In this document: one piece after another, positions 17,361 to 25,748 of the stretch | Numbering within the stretch: position 1 is the stretch's first letter | Layout of the letters: each line of letters starts with the position of its first letter | NCBI RefSeq assembly: GCF_006861675.1 | Contig: NZ_SGJB01000005.1 | Span: forward strand, 62,001-126,000 | DNA from: Peptacetobacter hominis | GTDB taxonomy: Bacteria > Bacillota > Clostridia > Peptostreptococcales > Peptostreptococcaceae | Direction: 5' to 3' | DNA length: 64,000 nucleotides | Translations under genes and position numbers: made by a program | The notes under the pieces: generated by a model | Told to the model about the DNA's origin: nothing | Database searches by the model: none | What the model saw: only the letters and a program-made list of their open reading frames with translations

Positions 17361-17394
17361 AAAAATATCTCCCTGTATAAGGGAGATATTTTTT
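17361..17394. terminator. Bidirectional terminator between tetR and tyrS
   Basis: Stem AAAATATCTCCC/GGGAGATATTTT with a short loop, flanked by A and T tracts, ten bases after the tetR stop and just past the tyrS stop. Confidence 0.8.
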
Positions 17395-17404
17395 TATTTT
17401 TACA

Positions 17405-18619
17405 TTATTTTACAACTATCTTTATAAACTTCTTCTTACCTATCTGTACAACTATTTCACCTTCAGCTTTTACTTCAGCAAGATTTTCAGTTTTTTCTCC
17501 GTTTATTTTTACTCCACCCTGTTTTGCAAGTCTTCTTATTTCACTCTTACTTGGAACAAGTTTATTCTCAACTGCTATTCCTGCTATATCAAATGCATCA
17601 GCTGAAACTTCTACTGTAAGTATATCATCTGGTATATTTCCTTTCTGGAATACACTTTTGAATCTGTTTTCAGCTTCTAATGCTTTTTCTTCACCGTGGT
17701 AAAGTCTTACTATTTCTTTTGCAAGCTCCATTTTTATATCTCTAGGGTTTTCACCGTTTTCAAGTCTTTCTTTTATTTTTGCAACATCGTCAGGGTGAAC
17801 ATCTGTTACAAGGTTGTAGTATTTTATTATAAGCTCATCTGGTATCTCCATAGATTTCTGATACATTAGACCAGCTTCTTCGTCTACTCCTATATAGTTT
17901 CCTAGAGATTTTGACATTTTGTTTACACCGTCAAGACCTTCTATAAGAGGCATCATTATAACAACCTGTGATTCCATATCGAATTCCTTCTGAAGAGATC
18001 TTCCCATTAAAAGGTTGAATCTCTGGTCAGTTCCTCCAAGCTCTATATCAGCTTCTATTGCTATAGAGTCATATGCCTGCATAAGTGGGTAGAAGAATTC
18101 GTGTACAGATATAGGCATCTGTCCCTCATATCTCTTCTTGAAGTCTTCTCTTTCAAGCATTCTTGCAACTGTTATTGTAGCAGCAAGTTTTATAACTTCT
18201 TCAAAGTTAAGTTTTCCAAGCCATTCGCTGTTGTATTTTACTATAGTTTTTTCTGGATCAAGAACCTTGAATATCTGTTCCTGATAAGTTTTTGCATTTT
18301 CAAGAACCTGCTCAGTTGTAAGAGCTTTTCTTGTTTTTGATTTTCCTGTAGGGTCACCTATTTTTCCTGTGAAATCTCCTATTATTATAACTACCTGATG
18401 TCCTAAATCCTGAAGCTGTTTCATTTTTCTAAGAACAACTGTATGTCCAAGATGTATATCTGGAGCACTAGGGTCAAGTCCAAGTTTTACAACAAGTGGT
18501 TTGTCTTCCTTCTGTGCTTTTTCAAGTTTTGCCTTAAGATCTTTTTCATCTATAAGACTGTCCACACCTTTCATTATGATTCTCATCTGCTCATCTACAG
18601 ATATTTTTGATACGCTCAT
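17405..18619 (-). CDS. tyrS: Tyrosyl-tRNA synthetase
   Basis: A 404-residue class I aminoacyl-tRNA synthetase that charges tRNA-Tyr. It has the HIGH motif as HLGHT (in 'DPSAPDIHLGHTVVLRKM' near 51), the amino-acid site 'ELGGTDQRFNLLMGRSLQ', the KMSKS loop 'NKMSKSLGN' near 232, and a C-terminal S4 RNA-binding domain 'KSEIRRLAKQGGVKINGE'. The HLGHT form and about 400-residue length fit the TyrZ/TyrRS group also found in clostridia. It is preceded by a full tyrosine T-box leader, so its expression rises when uncharged tRNA-Tyr accumulates. Start ATG after CAGGAGG. Confidence 0.95.
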   Translation of the reverse strand: MSVSKISVDEQMRIIMKGVDSLIDEKDLKAKLEKAQKEDKPLVVKLGLDPSAPDIHLGHTVVLRKMKQLQDLGHQVVIIIGDFTGKIGDPTGKSKTRKALTTEQVLENAKTYQEQIFKVLDPEKTIVKYNSEWLGKLNFEEVIKLAATITVARMLEREDFKKRYEGQMPISVHEFFYPLMQAYDSIAIEADIELGGTDQRFNLLMGRSLQKEFDMESQVVIMMPLIEGLDGVNKMSKSLGNYIGVDEEAGLMYQKSMEIPDELIIKYYNLVTDVHPDDVAKIKERLENGENPRDIKMELAKEIVRLYHGEEKALEAENRFKSVFQKGNIPDDILTVEVSADAFDIAGIAVENKLVPSKSEIRRLAKQGGVKINGEKTENLAEVKAEGEIVVQIGKKKFIKIVVK

Positions 18620-18658
18620 ATTTTACCTCCTGTTTTTAATATTTTCATACAATAAAAA

Positions 18659-18905
18659 ATCCCGCCCTTGACAAAGGACGGGAGATATCTCACGTGTTAC
18701 CACCTTATTTTATCTGTATTTTTCAATACAGACCTCATCGAGTCTGAAACTCTGCACTATAACGTGTGCTCACGTCGCATCCTACTTGTTTCAGATACGA
18801 AACTCCGGGATGTATTCAGAAATACTTTGCTACTCTGTCACACCAACCCAGAGCTCTCTGTAAGCTTCATATATCCTACTATTCCCTTCAAAGTTTTTAT
18901 TATAT
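18659..18905 (-). ncRNA. T-box riboswitch, tyrosine specifier
   Basis: Leader of tyrS. On the minus strand it shows the stem I elements 'GGGAATAGTAGG', 'AGAGAGCTCTGGG' and 'GGTGTGACAGAG', a specifier loop GAA-TAC-ATCC with tyrosine codon TAC (18812-18814) before GGAG, and the T-box core AAGGTGGTAACACG (18693-18706). The terminator follows: stem CCCGTCCTT/AAGGGCGGG (18661-18682) plus T6. Binding of uncharged tRNA-Tyr should favour the antiterminator. The terminator ends about 35 bases before the tyrS ATG. Confidence 0.93.
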
Positions 18906-18925
18906 GACTTTTATATCTAATAATT

Positions 18926-18954
18926 AATATATAATACATCCTTTTCCATGTCAA
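18926..18954 (-). promoter_or_regulatory. Promoter of the tyrS T-box transcript
   Basis: TTGACA (18949-18954), 17 bases, TATATT (18926-18931) on the minus strand. The -35 overlaps the region at the 3' end of the preceding gene on the same strand. Confidence 0.7.
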
Positions 18955-18957
18955 TAT

Positions 18958-19989
18958 CTACTTTTTCATATATGTTTTCATAATTTCAGAGTTTTTATCC
19001 TCTACTATTTCATGAAGTCTTTCTGTAAATCTGATTCTTAGTTTGTATGATATATCTATATATACAAAATAAATTATAATTACAGGTATAACCACCGGAT
19101 ATGCCATTAAAAGTAAAATCAGCATAAATATTGTAAGCATTCTTATTGTTCCGGAACTTTTTCCTGATATCATCATAAATCCCTGTATACCAGATATTCC
19201 TTCTCTAAGCATAAAATAAATTCCATTGTAGTATATACAGTTCAATATTACATCCAGATAAAGTATCGGAATTTTGTGCCCTGTCCTTTTAAATATTCCA
19301 AATAATACTGTAAATAATAAAACCGAATAAAACATTCTTCCTGAAGAATAAAGCATTCTTCCTGTCAGTCTAAAGTTTCTTATCATTATATATTTGTCTT
19401 TTGCTTCTTTTGAAAGCATTCTAAGTCTGTTTCCAGCCAGAAGACCTACAACATATACAACAACTACTGTTCCGATTGGAAGAAGAGATATACATACATA
19501 GAATATCATATCTTTATATACAGATTCATATCCTGCTGGAACAGTAGCATACTTTGCCATAATCTCCATAGCCTGTGCAGAGTATGTTTTAAACTCCTGT
19601 ATAAAGCTTATACCTATAAGTTGCGATGCATATACATCTACAAAAACCATTATTATCGATGCTATTGCGGTGCAAATCATAAGATCATTCATAGGTGATG
19701 TTTTTCTATCTATAAAAAATCCGCATGAAAGACCGATTATAATTCCCTGACTCGCCCATATTGCTGTACCAACATTTCCAAGTACAAAAAGTATTATTGT
19801 AACACTTGAAACTGCCGATATAAGAGAGTATTTCATTTTACATCTTAGGTATATAAGAAGATAAAATATAGGCACAATATAATCCAGATACATTCCGTAT
19901 CCTATTCCAGTACCTATGGAAATCATCGTAACAACTATAAAAATTGCTGTAAGAAGTGATGCTTCCGTAAGTGTTCTAGTCTTATTCAT
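18958..19989 (-). CDS. YybS-like (DUF2232) membrane protein
   Basis: A 343-residue multispanning protein. The N-terminus 'TEASLLTAIFIVVTMISIGTGIGYGMYLDYIVPIFYLLIYLRCKMKYSLISAVSSV' is characteristic of the DUF2232/YybS family, with about eight membrane helices in total. In many Firmicutes the family member sits before gdpP and rplI; here it is instead next to a helical-repeat protein gene and upstream of tyrS. It resembles the S-components of ECF vitamin transporters in fold, but no transport function can be claimed. ATG after AAGGGGAAG. The last three codons abut the tyrS promoter. Confidence 0.72.
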   Translation of the reverse strand: MNKTRTLTEASLLTAIFIVVTMISIGTGIGYGMYLDYIVPIFYLLIYLRCKMKYSLISAVSSVTIILFVLGNVGTAIWASQGIIIGLSCGFFIDRKTSPMNDLMICTAIASIIMVFVDVYASQLIGISFIQEFKTYSAQAMEIMAKYATVPAGYESVYKDMIFYVCISLLPIGTVVVVYVVGLLAGNRLRMLSKEAKDKYIMIRNFRLTGRMLYSSGRMFYSVLLFTVLFGIFKRTGHKIPILYLDVILNCIYYNGIYFMLREGISGIQGFMMISGKSSGTIRMLTIFMLILLLMAYPVVIPVIIIYFVYIDISYKLRIRFTERLHEIVEDKNSEIMKTYMKK

Positions 19990-20018
19990 ATTACTTCCCC
20001 TTCATAATTAATATTATC

Positions 20019-20546
20019 TTATTTTCTATCTTTTGAAATTTTTTTCAATGCTTTTAAGTATCTGTTTTTTACACCGCTGTCTTCCTCTTTTTCAGCAATC
20101 CCATATATTTTTTCTACAATTTCAGATGTTGAAAATCTATCTAAAACTATTATATTAGATAGAGCGTATGCACTGCTCCATCTAATCACCTTGCCTTCAT
20201 TTTCAGTGTTTATAAGAAGATATTTTATTGCATTGTCAAGTTCATCCGGGTAATATTTTGCCATATTCCCTATTATACGTGATGATTCTCTTATGCATGA
20301 ATTATTTTCTGAAATTATGTATCTCTCAGCAAAATGCAGATATTCTATATCTAATTCCATAATATTTTTATTTGTTATTTCTTCAATCGCCTCCAGAATG
20401 ACCGCTGTCTGTTTAATATTTATTTTACTACACACGCTTTCAATTTCGTCTATTTTTACATTATTGGAAACAATATATTCAATAACTTTTGTTCTTTTAT
20501 TTACACCCTTTAAATTTTTATCTGTTATTATATCGTAAAGATTCAT
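20019..20546 (-). CDS. Helical (HEAT-like) repeat protein
   Basis: A 175-residue soluble protein, all alpha-helical by composition. It has paired helices such as 'CIRESSRIIGNMAKYYPDELDNAIKYLLINTENEGKVIRWSSAYALSNIIVLD', the pattern of HEAT or Armadillo repeats, and 'GVKNRYLKALKKIS' at the end. No enzyme motif is visible. Start ATG follows GGAGAAAGGT. It lies 29 bases before the YybS-like membrane protein gene on the same strand, suggesting cotranscription. Function unknown; a scaffold role is typical of such folds. Confidence 0.65.
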   Translation of the reverse strand: MNLYDIITDKNLKGVNKRTKVIEYIVSNNVKIDEIESVCSKINIKQTAVILEAIEEITNKNIMELDIEYLHFAERYIISENNSCIRESSRIIGNMAKYYPDELDNAIKYLLINTENEGKVIRWSSAYALSNIIVLDRFSTSEIVEKIYGIAEKEEDSGVKNRYLKALKKISKDRK

Positions 20547-20656
20547 ACCTTTCTCCTCCAGAAGTCTTTTAGTATAATAGTATAATTATTTTTTATTTTT
20601 TTCAACATCATATGATATAATTTATTTTATAATACAGTATAAAGGGGGAAAATAAC

Positions 20657-21097
20657 TTGTTTACTATAAAGAAATTCGACGAACTTACTTTAGATGAATT
20701 TTATGAAATAGCAAAGTCAAGATACGAAGTTTTCGCCTGCGAACAACATATATTCGAGGTAAATGATTTTGATGATGACGACAGAGTATCATATCATGTT
20801 TTTATGAAATCTGATAATAGGGTATGTGCATATCTTAGAATAATTCCACAGGAATTCAGCCACTATAAATATACAGCACTTGGTAGAGTCTTAGTTCTTA
20901 AAGATTTCAGGAGAAAGGGACTAGCTGAAAAAATGGTAAACGCTTCAGTAAAATTTATAAACGATGAACTGGGTGAAAAACACGCTTCTCTTTCTGCACA
21001 GAGCTACATAGCAGGTCTTTATAAAAAATGCGGTTTTAATGCAGTTTCTGATGAATATCTGGAAGCTGGAATACCTCATATTGAAATGGAGATTTAA
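20657..21097 (+). CDS. GNAT acetyltransferase, ElaA-like
   Basis: A 146-residue GNAT-fold protein. The N-terminal 'FYEIAKSRYEVFACEQHIFEVNDFDDDD' matches the ElaA subgroup (R..VFv.EQ..y.e.D..D), and the acetyl-CoA loop is 'ALGRVLVLKDFRRKGLAEKMV' (residues 74-94). It is expected to acetylate a small molecule or protein amine; the substrate is unknown. The start is TTG at 20657, after AAAGGGGG. A second, unrelated GNAT gene follows seven bases later, and both end at a common hairpin. Confidence 0.82.
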   Translation: MFTIKKFDELTLDEFYEIAKSRYEVFACEQHIFEVNDFDDDDRVSYHVFMKSDNRVCAYLRIIPQEFSHYKYTALGRVLVLKDFRRKGLAEKMVNASVKFINDELGEKHASLSAQSYIAGLYKKCGFNAVSDEYLEAGIPHIEMEI

Positions 21098-21103
21098 TAT
21101 TAT

Positions 21104-21700
21104 ATGGAAAATAATTTTAGGGACGTAAAAGTTTTGATGTTTAAAGAGGATACTTCTGTGTATCCTAAGTACAATCTTCCAGATGGGTTTTCTCTTTCTA
21201 CATACAAAGACGGTTTTGAAAAATACTGGGCCAAAATACATGTAGATTTAAATCAGTTTAAATCTTATGATGATGCCGTTAATTGTTTTAAAGATACTTT
21301 TTTTGACGGAACTGATAATGTTTATAAAAAGTGTTTGTTTATACTTAATTCAGATGGTATACCTGTTGCAACAGCATCTTTATGGAATGGGAATCATTTT
21401 GGAAAGACTCTTCAGAGAATACACTGGGTTGCAGTTTCTCCTGACTATCAGGGATATGGACTTGCAAAAACACTTGTTTCAAAAGTTCTCGATTTATATA
21501 ATGAACTTGGTTTTGAAGGATTCATCTATTTAACATCTCAGGTTTCAAGTTATAAAGCTCTTAATATATACTCAAAATTTGGTTTTATTCCTTATTTAGG
21601 TGAAAAACCTGAAAACTGGGTTGATTGTGATTTCAAAAAAGATACTGAATATGCCTGGAAGGCTGTAGAAAATCTATGTTGTAAAAAATTCCTTATATAA
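21104..21700 (+). CDS. GNAT acetyltransferase
   Basis: A 198-residue GNAT protein. The acetyl-CoA binding segment is 'RIHWVAVSPDYQGYGLAKTLVSKVLDLYNELGF' (near 107-139), with the typical V-x4-QGxGxA loop, followed by 'SSYKALNIYSKFGFIPY' (a C-terminal Y-x3-GF). The first 60 residues are a less conserved lead-in. It is cotranscribed with the ElaA-like gene just upstream, whose last codons supply the GGAG ribosome site. Substrate unknown. Confidence 0.8.
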   Translation: MENNFRDVKVLMFKEDTSVYPKYNLPDGFSLSTYKDGFEKYWAKIHVDLNQFKSYDDAVNCFKDTFFDGTDNVYKKCLFILNSDGIPVATASLWNGNHFGKTLQRIHWVAVSPDYQGYGLAKTLVSKVLDLYNELGFEGFIYLTSQVSSYKALNIYSKFGFIPYLGEKPENWVDCDFKKDTEYAWKAVENLCCKKFLI

Positions 21701-21703
21701 AAG

Positions 21704-21732
21704 AAATGGCAGAGCTTTTAACTCTGCCATTT
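21704..21732. terminator. Bidirectional terminator
   Basis: Stem AAATGGCAGAG/CTCTGCCATTT with a seven-base loop followed by T-rich sequence; shared by the acetyltransferase pair and the converging WYL regulator. Confidence 0.8.
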
Positions 21733-21734
21733 TT

Positions 21735-22682
21735 CTATTTACTATATTCGTTTTTTAGAGTATCAATTTCTTCTATTATCTCTTTTTTAAGAATTTCAGG
21801 CTCTATTACTTTTACACATGAACCCATACCCAATATCCAGCTTTTTATCTGAGGATATCCCTTTATTCGTGCTCTGAAATCTATTGAACCATTTTCAAGT
21901 TCTGTTATAATCTGATTTTCAGTTATAATTCTTTCCCTTACAATCGTTGCAAATGGTTCTTTGACTATAATATGTACATCATATTCATCGCCTTTATAAT
22001 TACCGATTGAGTTTTTTGTATATGTTGAGAAATCAAACTTTTTATCTCTTTCATATTTTTCATCTGTTACATCCATATCTATTATTCTGCATATCTTAAA
22101 ATCTCTCATTTCATTTCTGTATTCACAGAATGCCACCATATATGTATCCCCATTATATGTGTAAAGTCCATATGGATGTACTGTTCTTTCTGTCATATCA
22201 GAGTTTACAGATCTATATTTTATTACAAGTTTTCTTTTCGTTATGTACGCATCGGATATCTTAAAACATCTTTTTCTTTCTTCCTCGGGACTTATACTTC
22301 CTCTGGACTGTATATGAAAGTAATCTACTCCCATATCATCTGTGTGTTTCACATTGCATTTAGATGCTATTTTATCAAGTATACTTTTATATTCCTTTGA
22401 ATACATGTTATTTGATAACTCGAGATATTCAGATACATTATCAAGTATACTCATATCCATGCTGGTTATAGGAAGGGATAATCTGTAGTTTCCACCTAAA
22501 GAATATCCTCCGTATTTTCCACTCTGTGAGTTTATAAATACCCCCGCCTGTTCCAGTTCATTTCTATATTCCTGAACCTGCCTTTCAGATATTTCAAGTT
22601 CTGATGCAATTTCTTTTATTTTCATCTTTCCCCTGCTTTGAAGCATCATCATCATTTTTAATGCTGAACCAACCTTACCCAT
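21735..22682 (-). CDS. HTH/WYL domain transcriptional regulator (YafY type)
   Basis: A 315-residue regulator with an N-terminal HTH ('GKMKIKEIASELEISERQVQEYRNELEQAGV', 17-47), a central WYL domain ('KLVIKYRSVNSDMTERTVHPYGLYTYNGDTYMVAFCEYRNEMRDFKICRIIDMDV', about 150-205) and the C-terminal WCX extension. WYL domains bind ligands, often nucleic acids, and tune expression of stress or defence genes. No defence operon is adjacent. ATG after AGGAGAG. The nearest possible target is the small divergent gene at 22832. Confidence 0.85.
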   Translation of the reverse strand: MGKVGSALKMMMMLQSRGKMKIKEIASELEISERQVQEYRNELEQAGVFINSQSGKYGGYSLGGNYRLSLPITSMDMSILDNVSEYLELSNNMYSKEYKSILDKIASKCNVKHTDDMGVDYFHIQSRGSISPEEERKRCFKISDAYITKRKLVIKYRSVNSDMTERTVHPYGLYTYNGDTYMVAFCEYRNEMRDFKICRIIDMDVTDEKYERDKKFDFSTYTKNSIGNYKGDEYDVHIIVKEPFATIVRERIITENQIITELENGSIDFRARIKGYPQIKSWILGMGSCVKVIEPEILKKEIIEEIDTLKNEYSK

Positions 22683-22831
22683 ATCATATCTCTCCTAAAT
22701 TATATCTGTAATTATACAGTTCTATATTAACCTATTATAAAATTTCTTTCAATATTTTATATTCATCACCATATACTGCGTGGTTGTAAATTATACTTTA
22801 ATTATAAAATAAAAGAAACGGAGTGATATTG

Positions 22832-23035
22832 ATGGAAAATACTGTAAATATAAAAAATCTAATAACTTCTATGAGTAGTTTTGAAACTGAAAAAGCAGTC
22901 TCTCTTTTTGGATCAGTTGAAAAATTTGCAGAAGTTTATATCAGATCATATGAACTATCTGCAGACGATTTTGTATCAGTTTCCGAATTTCTGGAAATAG
23001 AAGAACACCTTCAGGACGGTTACCTTATAGTTTAG
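22832..23035 (+). CDS. Small protein of unknown function, 67 residues
   Basis: A 67-residue acidic, soluble, probably helical protein, beginning MENTVNIKNLITSMSSFETE and ending in EEHLQDGYLIV. An in-frame GTG at 22823 exists, but the ATG at 22832 has GGAGTG 6 bases upstream. It is a single-gene unit: divergent from the WYL regulator and closed by a strong terminator four bases after the stop, which supports a real gene. No family is recognised. Control by the WYL protein is possible from position only. Confidence 0.6.
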   Translation: MENTVNIKNLITSMSSFETEKAVSLFGSVEKFAEVYIRSYELSADDFVSVSEFLEIEEHLQDGYLIV

Positions 23036-23041
23036 TAAAAA

Positions 23042-23074
23042 GGCCATTCCTTATTCTAATAAAAAGGAATGGCC
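23042..23074. terminator. Terminator of the 67-residue gene / sugar operon
   Basis: Perfect 11-bp stem GGCCATTCCTT/AAGGAATGGCC, loop of 11, then T-rich sequence on the plus strand; A-rich 5' side lets it work for the converging operon too. Confidence 0.8.
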
Positions 23075-23104
23075 ACTTATTTTTATTCAGTATAAAATTT
23101 ATCT

Positions 23105-23971
23105 TTAAATTGAGAAATCTTTTAATACTTCTTTTACATCTTCTTCAAATGTTCCAAATTTTATATCGTATTTTTCAAGTTTTGATGAATCAAGTCTATA
23201 ATCTCTGAATCTATCACTGTATCTTTCTCTATTTGGAAGTATATATTTTTCTATACACTCTTCAGATACTCCCATTTCTTTCGCTACAAAGCACGCAGCC
23301 TCATAAGTTGTCATATCATTTCTATTTGATACATGATATATACCTGCTGGAAGCTCAGTTATCTTTTCAAACTGTTCTGCAAGATGTTTTGTATATGTCA
23401 TACCTCTTTTTTCATTACATGTAAATAAAGCTGGTTTCTGATACATTATAGCGTTCATTACATTTTTTATTATATTTGGATTTCCTTTTACCCCTGGATA
23501 ATCAAGACCTATCATCCATGAGAATCTAAGCACTACTGCATCTATATCACTTTCTTCTATATATTTTTCACAGTCAATCTTATTCTGTCCATATACAGTT
23601 ACAGCTTTTGCTGCTTCCTCTTCTTTAAACGGTCCAAAGTTTTCTTTTCCATTGAAAATCTGTTCTGTAGAACAGAATATCAGTCTTGCATTCTTTTCTT
23701 TACATATATCTACTATACGCTTTGTAGATTCCACATTTATAAGTTCAGCAAGTTCGGGATTATCCTGACATATTGCGGTTGCAGCACTTGCCGCTGTGTG
23801 AAAACATATATCAAAATCCTGACTTCTCACAAACTTTTCAACTGAATCTGGGTTTGAAAGGTCAGCATCCTTTCTTGTCATTTTTATCCAGTTAAAATTA
23901 TCCTTATTAATATTTAATATATGGCTGGCAACTGAACCGCCAGCACCTGTTACAAGTATTGTTTTTTTCAT
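23105..23971 (-). CDS. Sugar-nucleotide reductase-like SDR protein (RmlD family)
   Basis: A 288-residue extended SDR. NAD(P) site 'ILVTGAGGSVASHIL' at 4-18, 'FHTAASAA' near 56, and the catalytic pair in 'FCSTEQIFNGKENFGPFKEEE...VYGQNKIDCEKYI' (YxxxK near 132). The overall form 'RFSWMIG' and 'GIYHVSN' resembles dTDP-4-dehydrorhamnose reductases (RmlD/RfbD), but no other rhamnose gene is nearby, so the true substrate may be another sugar. It is the last gene of a deoC-manA operon, one base after manA. RBS GGGAAAGGAG. Confidence 0.75.
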   Translation of the reverse strand: MKKTILVTGAGGSVASHILNINKDNFNWIKMTRKDADLSNPDSVEKFVRSQDFDICFHTAASAATAICQDNPELAELINVESTKRIVDICKEKNARLIFCSTEQIFNGKENFGPFKEEEAAKAVTVYGQNKIDCEKYIEESDIDAVVLRFSWMIGLDYPGVKGNPNIIKNVMNAIMYQKPALFTCNEKRGMTYTKHLAEQFEKITELPAGIYHVSNRNDMTTYEAACFVAKEMGVSEECIEKYILPNRERYSDRFRDYRLDSSKLEKYDIKFGTFEEDVKEVLKDFSI

Positions 23972-23972
23972 T

Positions 23973-24920
23973 TTATAGCTCCTTTCCCGGCTGACTTAAC
24001 AATAAATGTGCTCCCTTTTTTATATTTATACTTTTGGAAGCATATGGTACAAACATACTGTCATATGATTTAAGTTCAATATCTTCATTATTCCATTTTA
24101 TAACAGTACTGTCCTCACTTATATTTGATACTACACAGAAATGTTTGTCAAGAGTTAACTCTATATTTTCATCTGCATATATTTCATCTATTATATATTC
24201 TTTTGATTCTATTAACCTGCGAGTTTTTTCCTCTGCCTTAATAAACTCCGGTTCTTTTGAAAAATCTGTTACATCGAATGATTCTTTTACCTGAAGCGCT
24301 CTCTTCTTTCCATTTTTATCGGTTCTGTTGTAATCATAGAATCTGTAGGTTGTATCAGAGTTTGTTCCCACTTCAAGTGCAAGTATATTCCGTCCAAGAG
24401 AATGAAGCATTCCCATCGGTATAGTTATAAAATCACCTTTTGATACTTCCCACCTCTGAAGGTATTTTTCTACGCTTCCATCCTCTAATCCATCTCTTAT
24501 AAGCTCAGAATCTGATATGGTAGTACCAGCAACAAGATTTGCTCCCGGCTTTGCATCTATTATATACCAGCTTTCCTTTTTACCGAAGTCATCAGAATTT
24601 TTCATGGCATATTCATCATCTGGATGCACCTGTATACTTAATGTATCCTTCGTGTCAAGAAATCCCAGCCTAAGCATTTCATGAATTGTATATCCCGGGC
24701 CTAGTATATCATCTTCATTTTCCATTACAAATTCATAGAAATTCTTGTCTGTATCATAGTTTTTTATTGTATTTGCACTTTTTTTATGTGCTGAAATTTC
24801 CCACCATGATCCATAACTTTTATCATAACCTCTTTTTTTACTTATATTGTCACTTCCCCATATTGTTTCCACTTTTACGCTTTCAAGAAGAAGTGGTTTC
24901 ATTGCCGGTCCACTGTACAT
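23973..24920 (-). CDS. manA: Mannose-6-phosphate isomerase, class I
   Basis: A 315-residue zinc cupin enzyme converting mannose 6-phosphate and fructose 6-phosphate. The zinc site reads 'LSIQVHPDDEYA' (Q-x-H, near 93-104) with the second half 'IPMGMLHSLGRNILALEVGTNSDTTYRFYDYNR' (165-197). The size fits the short Firmicute ManA. The ATG overlaps the deoC stop (TAATG) and follows AAGGAG, so the longer start is chosen over an internal ATG six codons in. Cotranscribed with deoC and an RmlD-like gene. Confidence 0.88.
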   Translation of the reverse strand: MYSGPAMKPLLLESVKVETIWGSDNISKKRGYDKSYGSWWEISAHKKSANTIKNYDTDKNFYEFVMENEDDILGPGYTIHEMLRLGFLDTKDTLSIQVHPDDEYAMKNSDDFGKKESWYIIDAKPGANLVAGTTISDSELIRDGLEDGSVEKYLQRWEVSKGDFITIPMGMLHSLGRNILALEVGTNSDTTYRFYDYNRTDKNGKKRALQVKESFDVTDFSKEPEFIKAEEKTRRLIESKEYIIDEIYADENIELTLDKHFCVVSNISEDSTVIKWNNEDIELKSYDSMFVPYASKSINIKKGAHLLLSQPGKEL

Positions 24921-25603
24921 TATATATCCATCTCCTTTTCAAGTTCATCAAGTATTTTTAGAGAAGAACTTGTACCTATTCTCTTAACACCAAGATTTAT
25001 CATTTCTTTTGCTGTTTTAAGATCTCTTACTCCTCCAGCAGCCTTTACAGCAACTTCTCCATCAACTGTATCTATCATAAGCTTTACATCCTCAAAAGTC
25101 GCTCCACCAGTTCCGAATCCTGTACTCGTTTTTATAAAATCAGGTTTTACTTCTTTTGATATTTCAGAAAGTTTCTTTATCTCGTCTTTTTCAAGATAGC
25201 AGTTTTCAAATATGACTTTTGATATTATATTCTGTTCTCTGCATATTTTTACTATAGACTCCATTTCATTCTTTATATAATCCCAGTCATGCATTTTTGC
25301 TTTACTTATATTTATTACATAATCTATTTCATCTGCTCCCTGTTCTATAGCATATTTTGTTTCAAAAACTTTTGTTTCAAGTCCACACTGCCCTAATGGG
25401 AATCCTATTGCTGCACCTACATGCACATCAGTTCCTTCAAGTTCTTTTTTGCAGAATGCTGTCCATTCAGTGTTTATTGCTACCATGGCTGCACCAATTT
25501 CTTTTGCCTCATCACATAGTTTTTTAAGGTCTGAATCAACAGCATAAGCCTTTAAGAATGTGTGATCAAAATATTTCGCAAGTGTTTCCTTTGTAAGTTT
25601 CAT
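24920..25603 (-). CDS. deoC: Deoxyribose-phosphate aldolase
   Basis: A 227-residue class I aldolase that splits 2-deoxyribose 5-phosphate to glyceraldehyde 3-phosphate and acetaldehyde. The Schiff-base lysine is in 'GEVAVKAAGGVRDLKTA' (near 183), with 'FDHTFLKAYA' at the start, 'VIFENCYL' and 'FIKTSTGFGTGGAT' (near 156-170). No deoxynucleoside kinase, phosphorylase or mutase gene accompanies it; instead it heads an operon with manA and an RmlD-like gene, which is unusual. A divergent GntR/UTRA regulator with repeated operators in the shared promoter region probably controls it. Confidence 0.92.
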   Translation of the reverse strand: MKLTKETLAKYFDHTFLKAYAVDSDLKKLCDEAKEIGAAMVAINTEWTAFCKKELEGTDVHVGAAIGFPLGQCGLETKVFETKYAIEQGADEIDYVINISKAKMHDWDYIKNEMESIVKICREQNIISKVIFENCYLEKDEIKKLSEISKEVKPDFIKTSTGFGTGGATFEDVKLMIDTVDGEVAVKAAGGVRDLKTAKEMINLGVKRIGTSSSLKILDELEKEMDI

Positions 25604-25649
25604 AGTTTATATCTCCTTTTTTATATATTATAATGTTTCTTTCGATTAT

Positions 25650-25678
25650 AATATATCATTATGTAATGTTTATGTCAA
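25650..25678 (-). promoter_or_regulatory. deoC operon promoter with embedded operator
   Basis: TTGACA (25673-25678), 17-base spacer, TATATT (25650-25655) on the minus strand. The spacer contains a complete copy of the 12-bp TTATGTAATGTT element, so repression by steric blocking is expected. Confidence 0.75.
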
Positions 25679-25725
25679 TATATTTTTAGATTTATGTAAT
25701 GTTTTATTCTTTGTTATGTAATGTT
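25659..25725. repeat. Three identical 12-bp operators TTATGTAATGTT
   Basis: Exact copies on the plus strand at 25659-25670, 25692-25703 and 25714-25725. Start-to-start distances are 33 and 22 bases, close to three and two helical turns, so all copies face the same side of DNA. A diverged relative (TTATATGTAATATA) follows near 25733-25746. They are probable sites of the divergent GntR/UTRA regulator. Confidence 0.75.
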
Positions 25726-25748
25726 ATATGCATTATATGTAATATAAG

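Noticed and set aside
18668-18907. Plus-strand 79-codon frame before tyrS
   Set aside because: It is antisense to the tyrosine T-box leader; the conserved sequence belongs to the RNA on the minus strand.
25659-25746. Possible CRISPR-like repeat array
   Set aside because: Only three 12-bp repeats at 33 and 22 bases, in a divergent promoter next to a regulator; operator sites explain them better, and no cas genes are present.
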